The notes: generated by a model from the sequence alone, not told the origin. A stretch of DNA of 64,000 bases from Rhodobiaceae bacterium (GCA_020637895.1 JACKJP010000008.1:62001-126000), one strand, 5' to 3'. Counted from the stretch's first letter, positions 21,355 to 30,151 are shown. Made by a program: numbers and translations.

Positions 21355-23310
21355 TTGCGATGGGGGTATGGGTTGCGCCCTGAAAAAGGGAGCAACGCCA
21401 TCACCTCCGGACCGGGCAAACAGAAGACCGCCTTCGGCCTTTGGCCTTCCCCCCTGTCGGCAGCCGATTGCGCCGCCGGCTCTTCCCGGCTGGGCGACAT
21501 GTGTCTGTGGCGCGGCCGCGCCGTCTGGGTCGAGGGCCGTCCGTCCGAAGGTGGGCGCGGCGCTGTAGTCCAGGACACGCCCGATGGTCCTCAGGACCTC
21601 CTTCCGGCCCCCTATTCGGCCCGCTCGCGAGTCCACGAGTATGGTGGCGGTGCGCTGTTTTCGAGCGGCGGTCGTCTGTTCTTTGTCAATGCCGATGACG
21701 ATGACATCTACGAGATCGCCGATGGCGGCGTCAGCCGGATCACGAATGCGCCGGATTTCCGGTTCGCCGACGGCACGCTGGATGAAGCTGCGAACGTGAT
21801 CATCGCCGTCGCGGAGCGGGCGGGCGCGGGACATCATCCGGAGAACCTGCTTGTCGCAATCGACGCCAGCGGCGCCGTCACGCCAATCGCGCAAGGCGCC
21901 GATTTCTATGCCGCGCCGCGCTTCTCGCCGGACAGGACGCGCATCGCGTGGCTTTCCTGGAACCTTCCGAAAATGCCTTGGGAAGGCGCCAGCCTCTGGG
22001 TGGCGCCGTGGGATCGCGGCCGCATTGGCGGCGCAACGCGCCTGACAGGAACGGACGAAATCGCGTTCCAGCCCGAATGGTCGGAAAGCGGCGTTCTGCA
22101 TGCGGTTATCGAACGCGGTGGCGAAAGCGCCGTGTTCGCGTTTGCGGGGGAGACACGGAAACGCGCCAGCCACGTTGCCGGCGAATGGCTGAGGCCGCTC
22201 TGGAGTCTGGGAGAGCGCAGCTTTTTCATCGATGGAGAACAGGCTGGCGGCATCGTCATGCAGGATGGCGCATCGCGTCTCGCCGAGCCTGGCGCCAGCG
22301 ATGCCGAACCCCTGCCCGACGATCTGGCAAGCGCCGCCAATCCTCTGCGCGGAGGGGAAGAGACTTTCATCCTTGCATCGCGTCACCATGCGGCGCCGTG
22401 CATCGCCGCGCTGGGTCCCGGTGGGCATACGCGCATTTGCAGCAATCCCGGGCCGTCCCTGCCGGCAGGGGCAGTCTCCGTTTCCCGGCGTCTTGATATC
22501 GACGGCATGGAGGGACGTCTTCACGCGCTCTACTATCCGCCGGCGAACCCTTCGCATGACGGGCTGGCCGGCGAATTGCCCCCAATGATCGTCTCGGCGC
22601 ATGGCGGGCCGACGGGTCAGGCCGATAGAGGGTTGAAATTCAAGATCCAGTTCTGGACCAGCCGCGGTTTTGCGTGGCTCGATGTCGACTACCGCGGCAG
22701 CACCGGCTATGGCGCTGCCTATCGCAAGGCGCTCGATGGCAGATGGGGTATTCTCGATGCCGACGATCTGGCTGCTGCGGCGCTTGGCGCGGCCGGGCAG
22801 GGCCTTGCCGATCCGGCGCGGCTGGTCTGCTCGGGCTCATCTGCCGGCGGCTACAGCGTCCTGCAGGCGCTGGTCCGCCACGATTGTTTCGCCGCCGGCA
22901 CCAGCATCTACGGGATCGGCGATCCGCGCGCGCTGATGGAAACGACCCACAAGTTCGAGGCGGGATATTTCGACAGCCTGTTCGGTCTTGCCGGCGATGC
23001 TGAGATTCCCGATGACCGGATTCCGCTGCTGCATGCCGATTCGATTGCCTGTCCGATGCTGTTTCTGCAGGGAAGCGAAGACAGGGTCGTGCCGCCCGAT
23101 CAGTCGCTGGCGATGGCTGCGATACTTAAGGCACAGGGACAGCGGGTGGCGCTGCGCATGTTCGAGGGCGAAGCGCACGGCTTTCGGCGCGGCGATACGG
23201 TGTCGGCGGCACTTGAAACGGAATATGCTTTCTATCTTGAAATCTTCGGTATGGGCGACGCCGCCCAAAGGGCAGCCATCGAGCCCTTCTGGCTCAAGGT
23301 CGGGGAGTGA
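21355..23310 (+). CDS. S9 family (prolyl oligopeptidase-like) serine peptidase
   Basis: A 651-residue protein with a beta-propeller N-terminal half (about 30-390, WD/PD40-like strands such as HEYGGGALF and YAAPRFSPDRTRIAWLSW) and an alpha/beta-hydrolase C-terminal half (about 400-640). The nucleophile is Ser496 in GSSAGGY, the Asp is in QGSEDRVVPP and the His in EGEAHGFR, so the triad is complete. Probably an aminoacyl-peptidase or dipeptidyl-peptidase acting on short peptides; no signal peptide is evident, so cytoplasmic. The start is doubtful: TTG at 21355 or TTG at 21373, with homology beginning at about TAFGLWPSPLSA. It lies 12 bases after the DoxX gene and may be read with it. Confidence 0.88.
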   Translation: MRWGYGLRPEKGSNAITSGPGKQKTAFGLWPSPLSAADCAAGSSRLGDMCLWRGRAVWVEGRPSEGGRGAVVQDTPDGPQDLLPAPYSARSRVHEYGGGALFSSGGRLFFVNADDDDIYEIADGGVSRITNAPDFRFADGTLDEAANVIIAVAERAGAGHHPENLLVAIDASGAVTPIAQGADFYAAPRFSPDRTRIAWLSWNLPKMPWEGASLWVAPWDRGRIGGATRLTGTDEIAFQPEWSESGVLHAVIERGGESAVFAFAGETRKRASHVAGEWLRPLWSLGERSFFIDGEQAGGIVMQDGASRLAEPGASDAEPLPDDLASAANPLRGGEETFILASRHHAAPCIAALGPGGHTRICSNPGPSLPAGAVSVSRRLDIDGMEGRLHALYYPPANPSHDGLAGELPPMIVSAHGGPTGQADRGLKFKIQFWTSRGFAWLDVDYRGSTGYGAAYRKALDGRWGILDADDLAAAALGAAGQGLADPARLVCSGSSAGGYSVLQALVRHDCFAAGTSIYGIGDPRALMETTHKFEAGYFDSLFGLAGDAEIPDDRIPLLHADSIACPMLFLQGSEDRVVPPDQSLAMAAILKAQGQRVALRMFEGEAHGFRRGDTVSAALETEYAFYLEIFGMGDAAQRAAIEPFWLKVGE

Positions 23311-23316
23311 ACGCCG

Positions 23317-24381
23317 TTGAGTTTCGGCAGCGATAATATGGCGCCGGTATCGGACCGGGTCATGCAGGCCATCGTCGATGCCAATGGCGGACCGGCGCGT
23401 TCCTACGGCGCTGACGAGTGGACGAACCGCGCGACCGACGCGCTTGAAACCCTGTTCGAAACGCGTTGCTCGGCATTTTTTGTGGCAACGGGGACGGCGG
23501 CCAATACGCTTGGTCTGGCTGCGGTTACGCCACCATGGGGCGTGACGGTATGTCATGAAGTGTCCCATATCCGTACCGACGAATGCGGCGCGCACGGACT
23601 GCAAACCGGCGGGGCGCAGTTGCTGACGCTGGCCGGCGATGGCGGCAAACTCGACGCGCCGGATCTGGATAAGATTCTGGGCGCCTACGATTTCGAGGAT
23701 GTCCACCATCCAAGGCCGACATCGATCAGCATCAGTCAGCTTACCGAAGTGGGTTGTCGCTACGATGTCAGCGAGATAGCCGCGATCAGCAAGATCGCGA
23801 AAAGGCACGGCATGGCCCTTCATATGGACGGCGCTCGTTTCGCCAACGCCGTCGCGGCGGCAGGCTGTACACCCGCCGAGATGAGCTGGAAGGCCGGGGT
23901 GGACATCCTGAGTTTCGGCGGCACCAAGAACGGGTGTCTCGCGCTGGAAGCCATCATCGTCTTTCGTGACACTGCGGCCATCGACGACAGGGCAGTCGGC
24001 GATCTGGCGCGGCGGCGGATGCGTGCCGGCCAGTTGCTTTCCAAGGGACGTTTCCTCGGCGCACAGCTGTTGAGCTATCTGGAGGACGGGCACTGGCTGA
24101 CGCTCGCCGGGCACGCGAACAGCATGGCCGCCGAACTTGCCCGCATACTGACGGGTTCAGGCCGTGCGCGGCTGGCATGGCCGGTAGGGGGGAACGAGGT
24201 CTTCGCGATCCTTTCCCGGTCCGATCAGGCAAGGCTCGCGGGCGCTGGTATCACTGCCTTCGAATGGCGAGACGCCCCGCTCAACGATCCGCCGGCGGCT
24301 GACGAGACGCTCTTGCGGTTCGTGTGTTCCTTCGCGACATCGCAAGACGATGTCGCGCGCGTCGCGGCCATTCTTTCGTAA
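23317..24381 (+). CDS. ltaE: Low-specificity L-threonine aldolase
   Basis: A PLP enzyme that cleaves L-threonine or allo-threonine to glycine and acetaldehyde. The 354 residues show the fold-type I aldolase pattern: FFVATGTAANTLGL for phosphate binding, CHEVSHIRTDECGA, LHMDGARFANA with the cofactor Asp, and SFGGTKNG with the Schiff-base lysine. It starts at a TTG with GGGGAG nine bases ahead and lies six bases after the peptidase stop, so the two are co-transcribed. It ends before a hairpin shared with the opposing heat-shock gene. Confidence 0.92.
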   Translation: MSFGSDNMAPVSDRVMQAIVDANGGPARSYGADEWTNRATDALETLFETRCSAFFVATGTAANTLGLAAVTPPWGVTVCHEVSHIRTDECGAHGLQTGGAQLLTLAGDGGKLDAPDLDKILGAYDFEDVHHPRPTSISISQLTEVGCRYDVSEIAAISKIAKRHGMALHMDGARFANAVAAAGCTPAEMSWKAGVDILSFGGTKNGCLALEAIIVFRDTAAIDDRAVGDLARRRMRAGQLLSKGRFLGAQLLSYLEDGHWLTLAGHANSMAAELARILTGSGRARLAWPVGGNEVFAILSRSDQARLAGAGITAFEWRDAPLNDPPAADETLLRFVCSFATSQDDVARVAAILS

Positions 24382-24388
24382 AATGAAA

Positions 24389-24419
24389 ATGGCGTCGGCC
24401 GCATGCGGGCCGACGCCAT
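24389..24419 (-). terminator. Rho-independent terminator of the small heat-shock gene
   Basis: A perfect 12-base-pair stem (ATGGCGTCGGCC with GGCCGACGCCAT) around a seven-base loop. On the minus strand it is followed by ATTTTCATTTT, a U-rich tail, so it ends the hsp20 transcript. It may also stop ltaE transcription from the other side. A second small hairpin (24427-24445) lies between it and the hsp20 stop. Confidence 0.85.
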
Positions 24420-24443
24420 CGAATTCGACCGTTTCGGAGACGG

Positions 24444-24905
24444 TCAGTGCTTCTTGGTAATCGCCTTGGCGCCACTGGCCGCTTCGATCTTGATCGAGCG
24501 AGGCTTCAGCGCTTCGGGAATTTCCCGCGCCAGGTCAATATGCAGCAGGCCATTTTCAAGCCGCGCGCCCTTGACCTCGACATGGTCGGCAAGCTGGAAC
24601 CGGCGCTCGAAATTGCGCTCCGCAATTCCGCGATAGAGCAGCTCGGACGTATCCGATTCATCGCGCGGTGCGCGGTCGCCGCGTACCGAAAGCGTGTGCT
24701 CTTTCACTTCGATGGAAAGGTCGGCTTCAGAGAAGCCGGCGATCGCCATCGTGATCCTATAGGAGTGCTCGCCGGTGCGCTCGATGTTGTAGGGCGGATA
24801 GCCCGGCGCGGAGCTTTCGACGCCACCCATGTGGTCGAGCATGGAAAACAGACGGTCAAAGCCGACGGTCGAGCGGTAAAGCGGGGAAAAATCAACAGTT
24901 CGCAT
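24444..24905 (-). CDS. ibpA: Small heat-shock protein (Hsp20/IbpA family)
   Basis: A 153-residue ATP-independent chaperone that holds unfolding proteins. MRTVDFSPLYRSTVGFDRLF is the usual start of rhizobial IbpA-type proteins and follows AAGGAGG seven bases ahead; longer in-frame starts are therefore rejected. The alpha-crystallin domain spans about 35-125 and the C-terminal anchoring motif IEA/RSIKIE is near the end. The 5' leader appears to be a heat-opened RNA thermometer and the gene is closed by a strong terminator, so it is a single-gene unit. Confidence 0.95.
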   Translation of the reverse strand: MRTVDFSPLYRSTVGFDRLFSMLDHMGGVESSAPGYPPYNIERTGEHSYRITMAIAGFSEADLSIEVKEHTLSVRGDRAPRDESDTSELLYRGIAERNFERRFQLADHVEVKGARLENGLLHIDLAREIPEALKPRSIKIEAASGAKAITKKH

Positions 24906-25000
24906 CACATATCCTCCTTGAAGCGACATGTCATCTGGTCCGCCAGATGGCCGGACCTTCCATGAATTCCGGCGCTCCATTCAAGTAGCGGCAGCGCCGG
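24906..25000 (-). promoter_or_regulatory. ROSE-like RNA thermometer in the hsp20 leader
   Basis: On the minus strand three hairpins precede the ATG. The first has a perfect 8-pair stem CCGGCGCT/AGCGCCGG (24993-25000 with 24969-24976). The second pairs GGTCC with GGACC. The third places UCGCU opposite the ribosome site in ACAUGUCGCUUCAAGGAGG followed by AUAUGU. The UYGCU element facing an AGGAGG site is the hallmark of ROSE thermometers, which control rhizobial small heat-shock genes. At low temperature the ribosome site would be hidden and heat would open it. Confidence 0.65.
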
Positions 25001-25182
25001 TGAGAGTTATTTGGGAACCGCGCCGAACGAGTTCAAGAACCCGTGTGTCACGCACGCGCGAGGGCATAATTTCCGGCTGAACGCAAAATGAACGCGGCAT
25101 TCCGATGCCGTTCAGACGCGACTCTTCATTCTCACGATCAATCCGGCGGCAAAGGGCAGCCGGTTCGACAGGAGAATGAGAG

Positions 25183-25557
25183 ATGAAAACCAAACTGATC
25201 CTCGCCGCAGCCCTGACAGCAGCGGCATTCGCCGTCCCGCAGACCGCCAGCGCGGACAGCCTCGCCATCCAGCTCAAACTTCCCGGCGTCAGCGTTGCCG
25301 CCGGCAACGGTTCTTATGGCCATGACCGCTGGGAGCACGACCGGCGCGACCACGACCGTCGCTACCACCGTTCCACGATCAGCGCCCGTGAGGCCGTCGG
25401 CATCGTTTACCGGGCCGGTTATCGCCGGGCCTACATCGTCGAAACACGAGGCTCCCGTTACACGGTAAGCGCCGTCGACATGCGCGGTCGCCGCGTGTTC
25501 GTCGAGGTGAGCGCCTATAGCGGTGCCATCACCGGCAAGCGTTACGCCTGGCGCTAG
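25183..25557 (+). CDS. Small secreted basic protein of unknown function
   Basis: A 124-residue exported protein: a signal peptide with likely cleavage after TASA24, a short His/Arg/Asp-rich stretch (YGHDRWEHDRRDHDRRYHR), then about 60 residues (STISAREAVGIVYRAGYRRAYIVETRGSRY...) with the rhythm of a small alpha/beta PepSY-like domain. An AGGAGAATGAGAG sequence precedes the ATG. It is a single-gene unit ending in its own terminator. The repeated DRRDHDRR motif could bind metal or polyanions, but no function is established. Confidence 0.75.
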   Translation: MKTKLILAAALTAAAFAVPQTASADSLAIQLKLPGVSVAAGNGSYGHDRWEHDRRDHDRRYHRSTISAREAVGIVYRAGYRRAYIVETRGSRYTVSAVDMRGRRVFVEVSAYSGAITGKRYAWR

Positions 25558-25619
25558 TCGCCATTCAGGAGATTACCGGGTTCCGGCCGTCCTAACGCCC
25601 CCGTGACGGCCGGCACATA

Positions 25620-25663
25620 GGGGCCGGAAGCAATGACGAGATCGCTTCCGGCCCCACTTTTAT
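25620..25663 (+). terminator. Rho-independent terminator of the small secreted protein gene
   Basis: A perfect 12-base-pair stem, GGGGCCGGAAGC with GCTTCCGGCCCC, around a 12-base loop, followed by ACTTTTAT. It lies 63 bases after the stop codon. Confidence 0.85.
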
Positions 25664-25747
25664 GCGCCAAATGTACGCGCCCTCAGCTTGTGGCGTTCCC
25701 AAGCCTCATGTATGGCCTGCTCCACGAAGATCTTTCAGGCGGCGGAA

Positions 25748-26689
25748 ATGGATCTTGTCGATATTCCGGTAAACCCGGTACCGAGCGGCGCGGTCAGCGG
25801 AATGATCGACACGTCGGATGGCCGGCGCGTGCGTTTTGCACGCTGGCGCCCGACGGCGCGCAAATCCCTGGGCACGGTCTGTGTCTTCACCGGCCGCGCT
25901 GAATTCATCGAGAAATATTACGAGATCATATCCGATCTCAGGCGCCGGGGCTTCCATGTCGTCGCGATGGACTGGCGCGGACAGGGTGGGTCTGATCGCC
26001 TTTTGGCAAATCCGACGCTCGGCCATGTGGAATCGTTCGACCACTATGAGCGGGACGTCGAGGCGCTGATGACGCAGGTTACGCTGCCCGACTCGCCGCC
26101 GCCCTATTTCGCGCTGGCCCATTCCATGGGCGGCGCGGTCATGCTCTCGCTGGCGACGCGCGCGGGCTGCTGGTTCGATCGTATCGTCCTGTCGGCGCCG
26201 ATGATCCGCATCCATGGCCATCACGGCCTGATGACGGCAGCGGCCGAGGTGCTGAATTTCGTCGGGCTGAGCGGCATACGCGTGCCCGGCGGCGGGCGGA
26301 AGGCCACTGTGCTGGGCCCGTTCGCCGGAAACCCGCTGACCTCAGACCCGGTGCGCTACGAGAGGATGACGGCCGTCATCGAGGCCGCGCCGCAGCTCGG
26401 CATCGGAGCCCCATCGGTGGGATGGTTTCACGCCGCGTGCAGGGTTGCGGCGCGGCTCAATGATTCAAGTTTTCCCTACAAGATTCGCACGCCGATCCTG
26501 ATTGTCGCCGCTGGCAGCGACAGGGTCGTCTCGACACCGGCGATCGAACGATTTGCGCTGCACATGCGCAATGGCAGGCATTTGCTGATCCCTGGCGCCC
26601 GGCACGAACTGCTGATGGAGCGCGACAACATGCGCGAACTGTTCTGGGCAGCATTCGACAGCTTCGTGCCCGGCCAGCCGGTATTCTGA
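25748..26689 (+). CDS. Alpha/beta hydrolase, lysophospholipase (PldB-like)
   Basis: A 313-residue hydrolase. The start at 25748 fits homologs that begin a few residues before NPVPSGAVSGMIDTSDGRR; in-frame TTG 25688 and ATG 25712 are possible but less likely. Family features: GRAEFIEKYYEIISDLRRRGFHVVAMDWRGQG with the oxyanion region, nucleophile Ser in AHSMGGAV, an Asp in AAGSDRVVS and a His in GARHELLME. This pattern belongs to the Hydrolase_4/PldB group, which releases fatty acid from lysophospholipids or monoglycerides. No signal peptide. Confidence 0.85.
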   Translation: MDLVDIPVNPVPSGAVSGMIDTSDGRRVRFARWRPTARKSLGTVCVFTGRAEFIEKYYEIISDLRRRGFHVVAMDWRGQGGSDRLLANPTLGHVESFDHYERDVEALMTQVTLPDSPPPYFALAHSMGGAVMLSLATRAGCWFDRIVLSAPMIRIHGHHGLMTAAAEVLNFVGLSGIRVPGGGRKATVLGPFAGNPLTSDPVRYERMTAVIEAAPQLGIGAPSVGWFHAACRVAARLNDSSFPYKIRTPILIVAAGSDRVVSTPAIERFALHMRNGRHLLIPGARHELLMERDNMRELFWAAFDSFVPGQPVF

Positions 26690-26707
26690 GATTTCAGGAA
26701 TTATCCT

Positions 26708-27490
26708 TCAGACGCGCAGCCGTTCCATCGCCGCTGCGTGAATTGCCGGGTTTGCGGCAGCAAGGACACGTCCGCCCTGCGCGGCGCTGCTGCCGTCCCA
26801 GGCCGTCACGATGCCGCCCGCGCCTTCGATGACCGGGATAAGGCCCACGATATCGTAGGGCTGCAGACCGGCTTCAACGACCAGGTCGATCTGACCGGCT
26901 GCGAGCAAGGCGTAGGCGTAGCCGTCAGCACCATAGCGGGCGAGGCGAACCGATGCCTCCAGCGCGCTGTAGCAGGGACGCTCCTCCGCGGAGAAGAGAT
27001 GCGGCGACGTCGTCATCATGAGCGCATCGGCGAGCGTCCGTGTACTCCGCGTACCGAGCCTGCTGTGCTCATCACCGCGCAGAAACCAGCTGCCACCGGC
27101 ATCGCCAAAAAAGCGCTCACCGGTAAAAGGCTGGTCGAAAAGCCCGGCAACCGGTCTGCCCTTGTCGAGAAGGCCGATGATGGTGCCGAACAATGGAACG
27201 CCGCACAGAAAGGATCGCGTGCCGTCTATCGGATCGATGACCCAGACGCGGCTGTTCGTTCCCTGATGCGGGGGGAATTCCTCACCAACGATTCCGTCTT
27301 CGGGGCACTTTTCGCGAATGACGGCACGTATCGCTTCTTCCGCGGCCCGGTCGGCCTCGGTGACAGGATCGAAGACGCCATCGCTGCCCTTGTCACCTGT
27401 TGAAAACCGCGACCGGAAGTATGGGCGGATGGCCGCGCCTGCCGCGTCGGCAGCCTGATGAAAGGCGGATTGAAGTGCCGGACGGTCCAT
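26708..27490 (-). CDS. hisN: Histidinol-phosphatase (inositol monophosphatase family)
   Basis: A 260-residue Mg-dependent phosphatase. Motifs of the inositol monophosphatase superfamily are clear: DPVTEADRAAEE, GEEFPP, WVIDPIDGTRSFLCG and the C-terminal LQPYDIVGLIPVIEGAGG. The FLCGVPLFG variant resembles the HisN-type histidinol-phosphatases of alphaproteobacteria, which do the last-but-one step of histidine synthesis. Other members act on inositol phosphate or PAP, so the substrate is inferred. The start at 27490 follows AGGGGAAACGG; a longer frame to 27589 has no support. No his genes are adjacent. Confidence 0.8.
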   Translation of the reverse strand: MDRPALQSAFHQAADAAGAAIRPYFRSRFSTGDKGSDGVFDPVTEADRAAEEAIRAVIREKCPEDGIVGEEFPPHQGTNSRVWVIDPIDGTRSFLCGVPLFGTIIGLLDKGRPVAGLFDQPFTGERFFGDAGGSWFLRGDEHSRLGTRSTRTLADALMMTTSPHLFSAEERPCYSALEASVRLARYGADGYAYALLAAGQIDLVVEAGLQPYDIVGLIPVIEGAGGIVTAWDGSSAAQGGRVLAAANPAIHAAAMERLRV

Positions 27491-27591
27491 TCCGTTTCCC
27501 CTGCGATGCAGGTCAGCTATACGAAAGGCGCACTGGCGCCGCAATGGCGGGCGGCTAAGCTTGCCGCAAAGAAGCGGGAGGAGCGGCAATC

Positions 27592-28860
27592 TTGACTATA
27601 ACCGGTTCGCCGGCGGACCAGCGCATGCGCGGCTATCTGCTGGTCGCCATTCTCTGCGCCGTCTATTTCTTCAGCCAGTTCCTGCGAAATTCGGTCGGCG
27701 TCATCGCGCCCGACATCGCCGACGAACTGTCACTCTCCCCGGAGATGCTGGGCCTCGTCAGCAGCAGCTTCTTTCTTGCGTTCGCCGCACTCCAGATCCC
27801 CGTCGGCATCGCGATAGACCACTATGGCGCCAAGCTCACCATGGGTGTGCTGATGATGTTCACCGTCGTCGGGTGCGTTCTGTTCTCGCGCGCCCAGGGC
27901 GCGGAAGGCCTCGTCGCGGGTAGAGTAGTCATGGGCATTGGCTGCGCGTCTATCCTCATGGGAACGCTGACGATCTACACACGCTGGTTTTCGCCAAAAC
28001 GCTTCACGATGTTGCTCGGCGCGACGATCGCAGTTGGCACTGTCGGCACGCTTACAGCGACAAGCCCGCTGGCCTGGGTGAGTGATGTCTGGGGATGGCG
28101 AACAGCATTCCTGGCCGTCGGGGCCTCGGCTTTCGTTGTTTTCACAGTTGCCCTTTTTGTCGTGCGCGACAGGCCGCCCGGCGCCGTGCCGCCCCCACGC
28201 GAGCATCACAATCTCGGTGCGGCCCTGCGGGCCTACCCCGCCGTCATCAAGGTCAAAGGGGTATTGCCGCTCTTCATCATGCATTTCTGCTGCTACGCGG
28301 TCTTCGTGACGCTGCTCGGTCTATGGGCCGGACCCTATTTCACCGATGTCCATGGTCTGGATCTGGCCGGACGCGGACATGCGCTGTTCATCTTCGCTGT
28401 CGCGCAGATCGTCGGACTGTTCCTGTGGGGGCCTTCAGACCAGCTGCTGAAAAGCTTTCGCATTCCTATCCGGCTCGGCGGAACCTGCACTGTTGCGACC
28501 CTGGTGCTGCTGGCCTTCTCGGAGACGTTTCCGGTCAATTGGGTGATCGCGGAGTTTGCCCTTCTCGGTCTGTTTTCCGGCTTTTCAACCGTTCTGACTT
28601 CCCATGGCAGAGCCATTTTCCCGCTGGAGATGGTCGGACGGGGCATAACCCTGATGAATATCGGCACGATGGGCGGTGCATTCGTCTGGCAGGGCGTTTC
28701 GGGCGTCATCGTGGGCTGGCTGTCGGAAGGTCAGGCCGTTCGGGAGCCTGATTCCTACCGTGCGGTTTTTCTTTTCCTGGCGGCAATTTTGACGATCGCA
28801 CTGTTTTTTTACCGGCGCGCACCCGATCCGGCGCTGGCGGAACGAGTGAAAAACGTCTGA
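27592..28860 (+). CDS. MFS transporter
   Basis: A 422-residue inner-membrane transporter with about 12 predicted helices in two halves. The N-terminal part resembles the ACS/NNP-type major facilitator proteins (YFFSQFLRNSVGVIAPDIADELSLS, DHYGAKLTMG as the loop 2-3 motif, GRVVMGIGCASILMGTL). It starts at TTG with GGAGG ahead. It is divergent from hisN with 101 bases between, and its substrate cannot be told from the sequence. A U-rich end and the sRNA region follow. Confidence 0.85.
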   Translation: MTITGSPADQRMRGYLLVAILCAVYFFSQFLRNSVGVIAPDIADELSLSPEMLGLVSSSFFLAFAALQIPVGIAIDHYGAKLTMGVLMMFTVVGCVLFSRAQGAEGLVAGRVVMGIGCASILMGTLTIYTRWFSPKRFTMLLGATIAVGTVGTLTATSPLAWVSDVWGWRTAFLAVGASAFVVFTVALFVVRDRPPGAVPPPREHHNLGAALRAYPAVIKVKGVLPLFIMHFCCYAVFVTLLGLWAGPYFTDVHGLDLAGRGHALFIFAVAQIVGLFLWGPSDQLLKSFRIPIRLGGTCTVATLVLLAFSETFPVNWVIAEFALLGLFSGFSTVLTSHGRAIFPLEMVGRGITLMNIGTMGGAFVWQGVSGVIVGWLSEGQAVREPDSYRAVFLFLAAILTIALFFYRRAPDPALAERVKNV

Positions 28861-28986
28861 ATTTTTCGCCTAATTCCGCGCGGCAATCCGCCGCATATGC
28901 GACCGAAACCCCATATTTTACATAGTGGTCCGCGTCGGGCGGATGAATTGACGGCGATTTGCCGCGATTTTCTTATTAAGAAGCGC

Positions 28987-29015
28987 TTGACATTGTGCAC
29001 CGCACATAGCATTTT
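28987..29015 (+). promoter_or_regulatory. Promoter of the MmgR-like sRNA
   Basis: TTGACA at 28987-28992 is preceded by C, the rhizobial CTTGAC type -35, with a weak AT-rich -10 (CATTTT) after 17 bases. Transcription would start near 29020, just before the first sRNA hairpin. Confidence 0.5.
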
Positions 29016-29019
29016 TGCA

Positions 29020-29098
29020 CTGCGGCATTTCTTTGCCGCTTGCCCTCCTTGGGCGTTTCCTCCCTAGACTCGGGCCGCCTTTATGGCGGCCCTTTTTT
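29020..29098 (+). ncRNA. mmgR: MmgR-like (alpha-r8 family) trans-acting sRNA
   Basis: An intergenic RNA of about 79 nt with three ordered elements: hairpin GCGGCA/TGCCGC (29022-29039), hairpin GCCC/GGGC (29042-29054), then unpaired TTTCCTCCCT (29056-29065) and a strong terminator. The 10-mer UUUCCUCCCU is, as I recall, completely conserved in the alpha-r8/MmgR family of Sinorhizobium and relatives, where MmgR limits polyhydroxybutyrate storage by acting on phasin mRNA. A C-rich loop like this would pair with Shine-Dalgarno sequences. The 5' end is estimated. Confidence 0.75.
29072..29098 (+). terminator. Terminator of the MmgR-like sRNA
   Basis: Perfect 8-base-pair stem GGGCCGCC with GGCGGCCC, loop TTTAT, then six T residues. 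Confidence 0.92.
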
Positions 29099-29158
29099 CT
29101 TATGTATTTCAGATAGCTGCGAAGGTGAGTCGAGTTCCCCAAGGGAAAGTCGGCGGCT

Positions 29159-30070
29159 CTATTCGGCTGCTGTGCGCTGCGGTAGAAGTTGCCCGGGAAT
29201 GACGTTTACGAGGTGCCGCATCATGCGTGTGAGGTCCGCGCATATCCAGCTGTAGCCATTGGACCGGGTGTAGCGGGTCTCATCCATGTAGAGCGCGCGG
29301 TTGATCTCGATCTGGACGGCATGAATGGAGGCGGAAGGATTGCCATAGCGTTCGGTTATGAAACCACCGGCATAGGGTTTGTTGCGCGTGACGCGATAGC
29401 CCATTGCGGTCAGCGATTCCTGAACCGCGTTGGCCACGATATCGGAGCAACTGGTGCCGTATCTGTCGCCGATGACAAAATCGGGTCGCGGACGCGTCTC
29501 GCCGGCGATACGGGCGGATGGCATCGAATGGCAATCGACAAGTATCGCGGCGCCAAAACTGCCGCGGATTTCGCTGAGCAGGCGCACCAGCGCACGATGG
29601 TAGGGCTTGTAGTGCTTTTCTATGCGCGAAAGCCCTTCTTCGACCGTCAGCTGCCGGGCATAGATCTCCTTGCGCTCCGCAACGATGCGGGCGATCGTAC
29701 CGAGGCCGCCTGAAACCCTTACCGACCGACTGTTGACGAAAGCCGGAAGCGGCGCGTCGAACATGGACGGGTCGAGCTCGTAAGGTTCGCGATTGAGGTC
29801 GACGAAGGCCCGCGGGAGACGCGCCCGCATGAGAACCGCGCCAAGATCTAGCGCGCCAGCGAACAGCTCATCGACAAAGCAGTCTTCGGAGCGGCGCAGA
29901 TCGCCGATCGTCAGACGTGCCGCCTCGATGAAATCTTCCGGATAATGATTGCCGCTATGGGGCGAATTGAACAGAAACGGGACGTCAACGCCGTCCTGCG
30001 GAATCAGGATATCAAAGCTTTCCATAATTTCCTGCAGCGATTGCGTCCGAAGCGTTTCCCCATGGTCCAT
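29159..30070 (-). CDS. hutG: N-formylglutamate amidohydrolase family protein
   Basis: A 303-residue hydrolase of the FGase family, which removes the formyl group from N-formyl-L-glutamate in histidine breakdown. Visible family blocks: PFLFNSPHSGNHYP near the N-terminus, AFVDLNREPYELDPSMF, ILVDCHSMPS with a likely zinc ligand, and VQIEINRALYMDE. There are no other hut genes nearby, so the substrate may be a different N-acyl amino acid. It is divergent from cpdR, the same pairing seen in other Hyphomicrobiales as I recall. A second, dissimilar family member is at 42.6-43.4 kb. Confidence 0.85.
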   Translation of the reverse strand: MDHGETLRTQSLQEIMESFDILIPQDGVDVPFLFNSPHSGNHYPEDFIEAARLTIGDLRRSEDCFVDELFAGALDLGAVLMRARLPRAFVDLNREPYELDPSMFDAPLPAFVNSRSVRVSGGLGTIARIVAERKEIYARQLTVEEGLSRIEKHYKPYHRALVRLLSEIRGSFGAAILVDCHSMPSARIAGETRPRPDFVIGDRYGTSCSDIVANAVQESLTAMGYRVTRNKPYAGGFITERYGNPSASIHAVQIEINRALYMDETRYTRSNGYSWICADLTRMMRHLVNVIPGQLLPQRTAAE

Positions 30071-30151
30071 CCTGAACCTGCTCCCAGTCTAGACGCGTCG
30101 CAATCGCGCTGTCGAGCTTTTGCGTGTGGTGATAGGATCGCGTTAACGGTC

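Noticed and set aside
21049..22602. Minus-strand open frame of 517 codons opposite the DoxX and S9 peptidase genes
   Set aside because: The plus strand carries clear family motifs through the same stretch.
24993..25040. GGAAC near 25014 as an EcfG promoter for the small secreted protein
   Set aside because: No CGTT at 16 or 17 bases after it.
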